Of a stretch of DNA of 64,000 bases, positions 63,997 through 64,000 are shown piece by piece. The stretch covers positions 38,028 through 102,027 of the forward strand of contig DXJO01000001.1 of the NCBI GenBank assembly GCA_019057475.1, given 5' to 3'. The DNA is from Candidatus Thorarchaeota archaeon (GTDB taxonomy: Archaea; Asgardarchaeota; Thorarchaeia; Thorarchaeales; Thorarchaeaceae). Below the pieces are notes generated by a model. The model did no database searches, had not been told where the DNA came from, and worked only from the letters and a program-made list of their open reading frames with translations. The first letter of the stretch is position 1, and each line of letters starts with the position of its first letter. The translations under genes and the position numbers were made by a program.

Positions 63997-64000
63997 CTCC

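Noticed and set aside
63861..64000. A TTG-started plus-strand reading with GGAGGAG upstream, open to the window edge
   Set aside because: It runs through a perfect hairpin and its composition is unlike a protein family; only 46 codons are visible.
1..64000. tRNA or rRNA genes, CRISPR arrays, transposases or prophage genes
   Set aside because: No cloverleaf-type sequence, repeat-spacer pattern or DDE/tyrosine recombinase motif was noticed in gaps or frames. A covariance-model search would be needed to exclude small RNAs.

Overview
The window looks like archaeal chromosome. Archaeal-type genes include a group II chaperonin (thermosome), RNA polymerase subunit Rpo6 (fused here to another domain), archaeal S-adenosylmethionine synthetase, archaeal CoaD, an AK6-type adenylate kinase, archaeal TrpRS and GlyRS, AlaX, a ThiR-like thiamine regulator and an Nre-like repair protein. 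Many genes have an AT-rich TATA-like box 25-60 bases before the start. Large secreted proteins with one C-terminal membrane anchor, two alpha-solenoid proteins resembling SNAP adaptors, and moderate GC content would fit an Asgard archaeon, perhaps of the Thorarchaeia. That placement is inference and no marker here proves it. I saw no rRNA, tRNA, CRISPR array, transposase or prophage.

Layout. 0-2.3 kb: the start of a thiamine-type ABC substrate-binding protein, divergent from a ThiR-like regulator, then an acetyltransferase. 2.3-3.8 kb: a secreted Ig-like membrane protein. 4.0-8.2 kb: a three-gene operon for a glycyl radical enzyme, its radical-SAM activase and an FMN-type protein. 8.3-10.7 kb: acetyltransferase, ACT-domain regulator, MFS transporter. 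10.7-17.1 kb, minus strand: Memo protein, HisRS, a helix-hairpin-helix/Rpo6 fusion, thermosome, DUF89 phosphatase, RimI-like acetyltransferase. 17.2-23.4 kb: AK6, small membrane proteins, an orphan Eco57I-type DNA methylase, an SPFH/zinc-ribbon protein and an RNase Z-like hydrolase. 23.6-26.0 kb: a decayed copy of a large surface protein. 26.2-37.5 kb: SAM synthetase divergent from an HTH-CBS regulator, an amphi-Trp/PhoU-like/antiporter operon, TrpRS, and a tandem pair of zinc-ribbon membrane proteins. 37.7-47.5 kb: the intact surface protein followed by two 1.23-kilo-residue beta-helix proteins in one probable operon. 47.6-64 kb: Nre-like protein, AlaX, SNAP-like solenoid proteins, class II HMG-CoA reductase, GlyRS, UspA, an ASKHA protein, CoaD with an apparent frameshift at its start, M28 peptidase, ferritin with a palindromic operator, and a very large SpoIIM-type membrane protein.

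How the genes fit together. Most are housekeeping: translation, protein folding, transcription, CoA and SAM supply, mevalonate for archaeal lipids. Accessory content is concentrated in three places: the glycyl-radical operon (an anaerobic, oxygen-sensitive lyase of unknown substrate), the cell-surface protein clusters, and the orphan methylase. Several 3' ends carry GC-rich hairpins followed by T-tracts, and several promoters carry palindromes next to a plausible regulator. The most notable items are the HhH-Rpo6 fusion, the glycyl-radical operon, the HTH-CBS regulator facing SAM synthetase, and the broken/intact pair of surface proteins.
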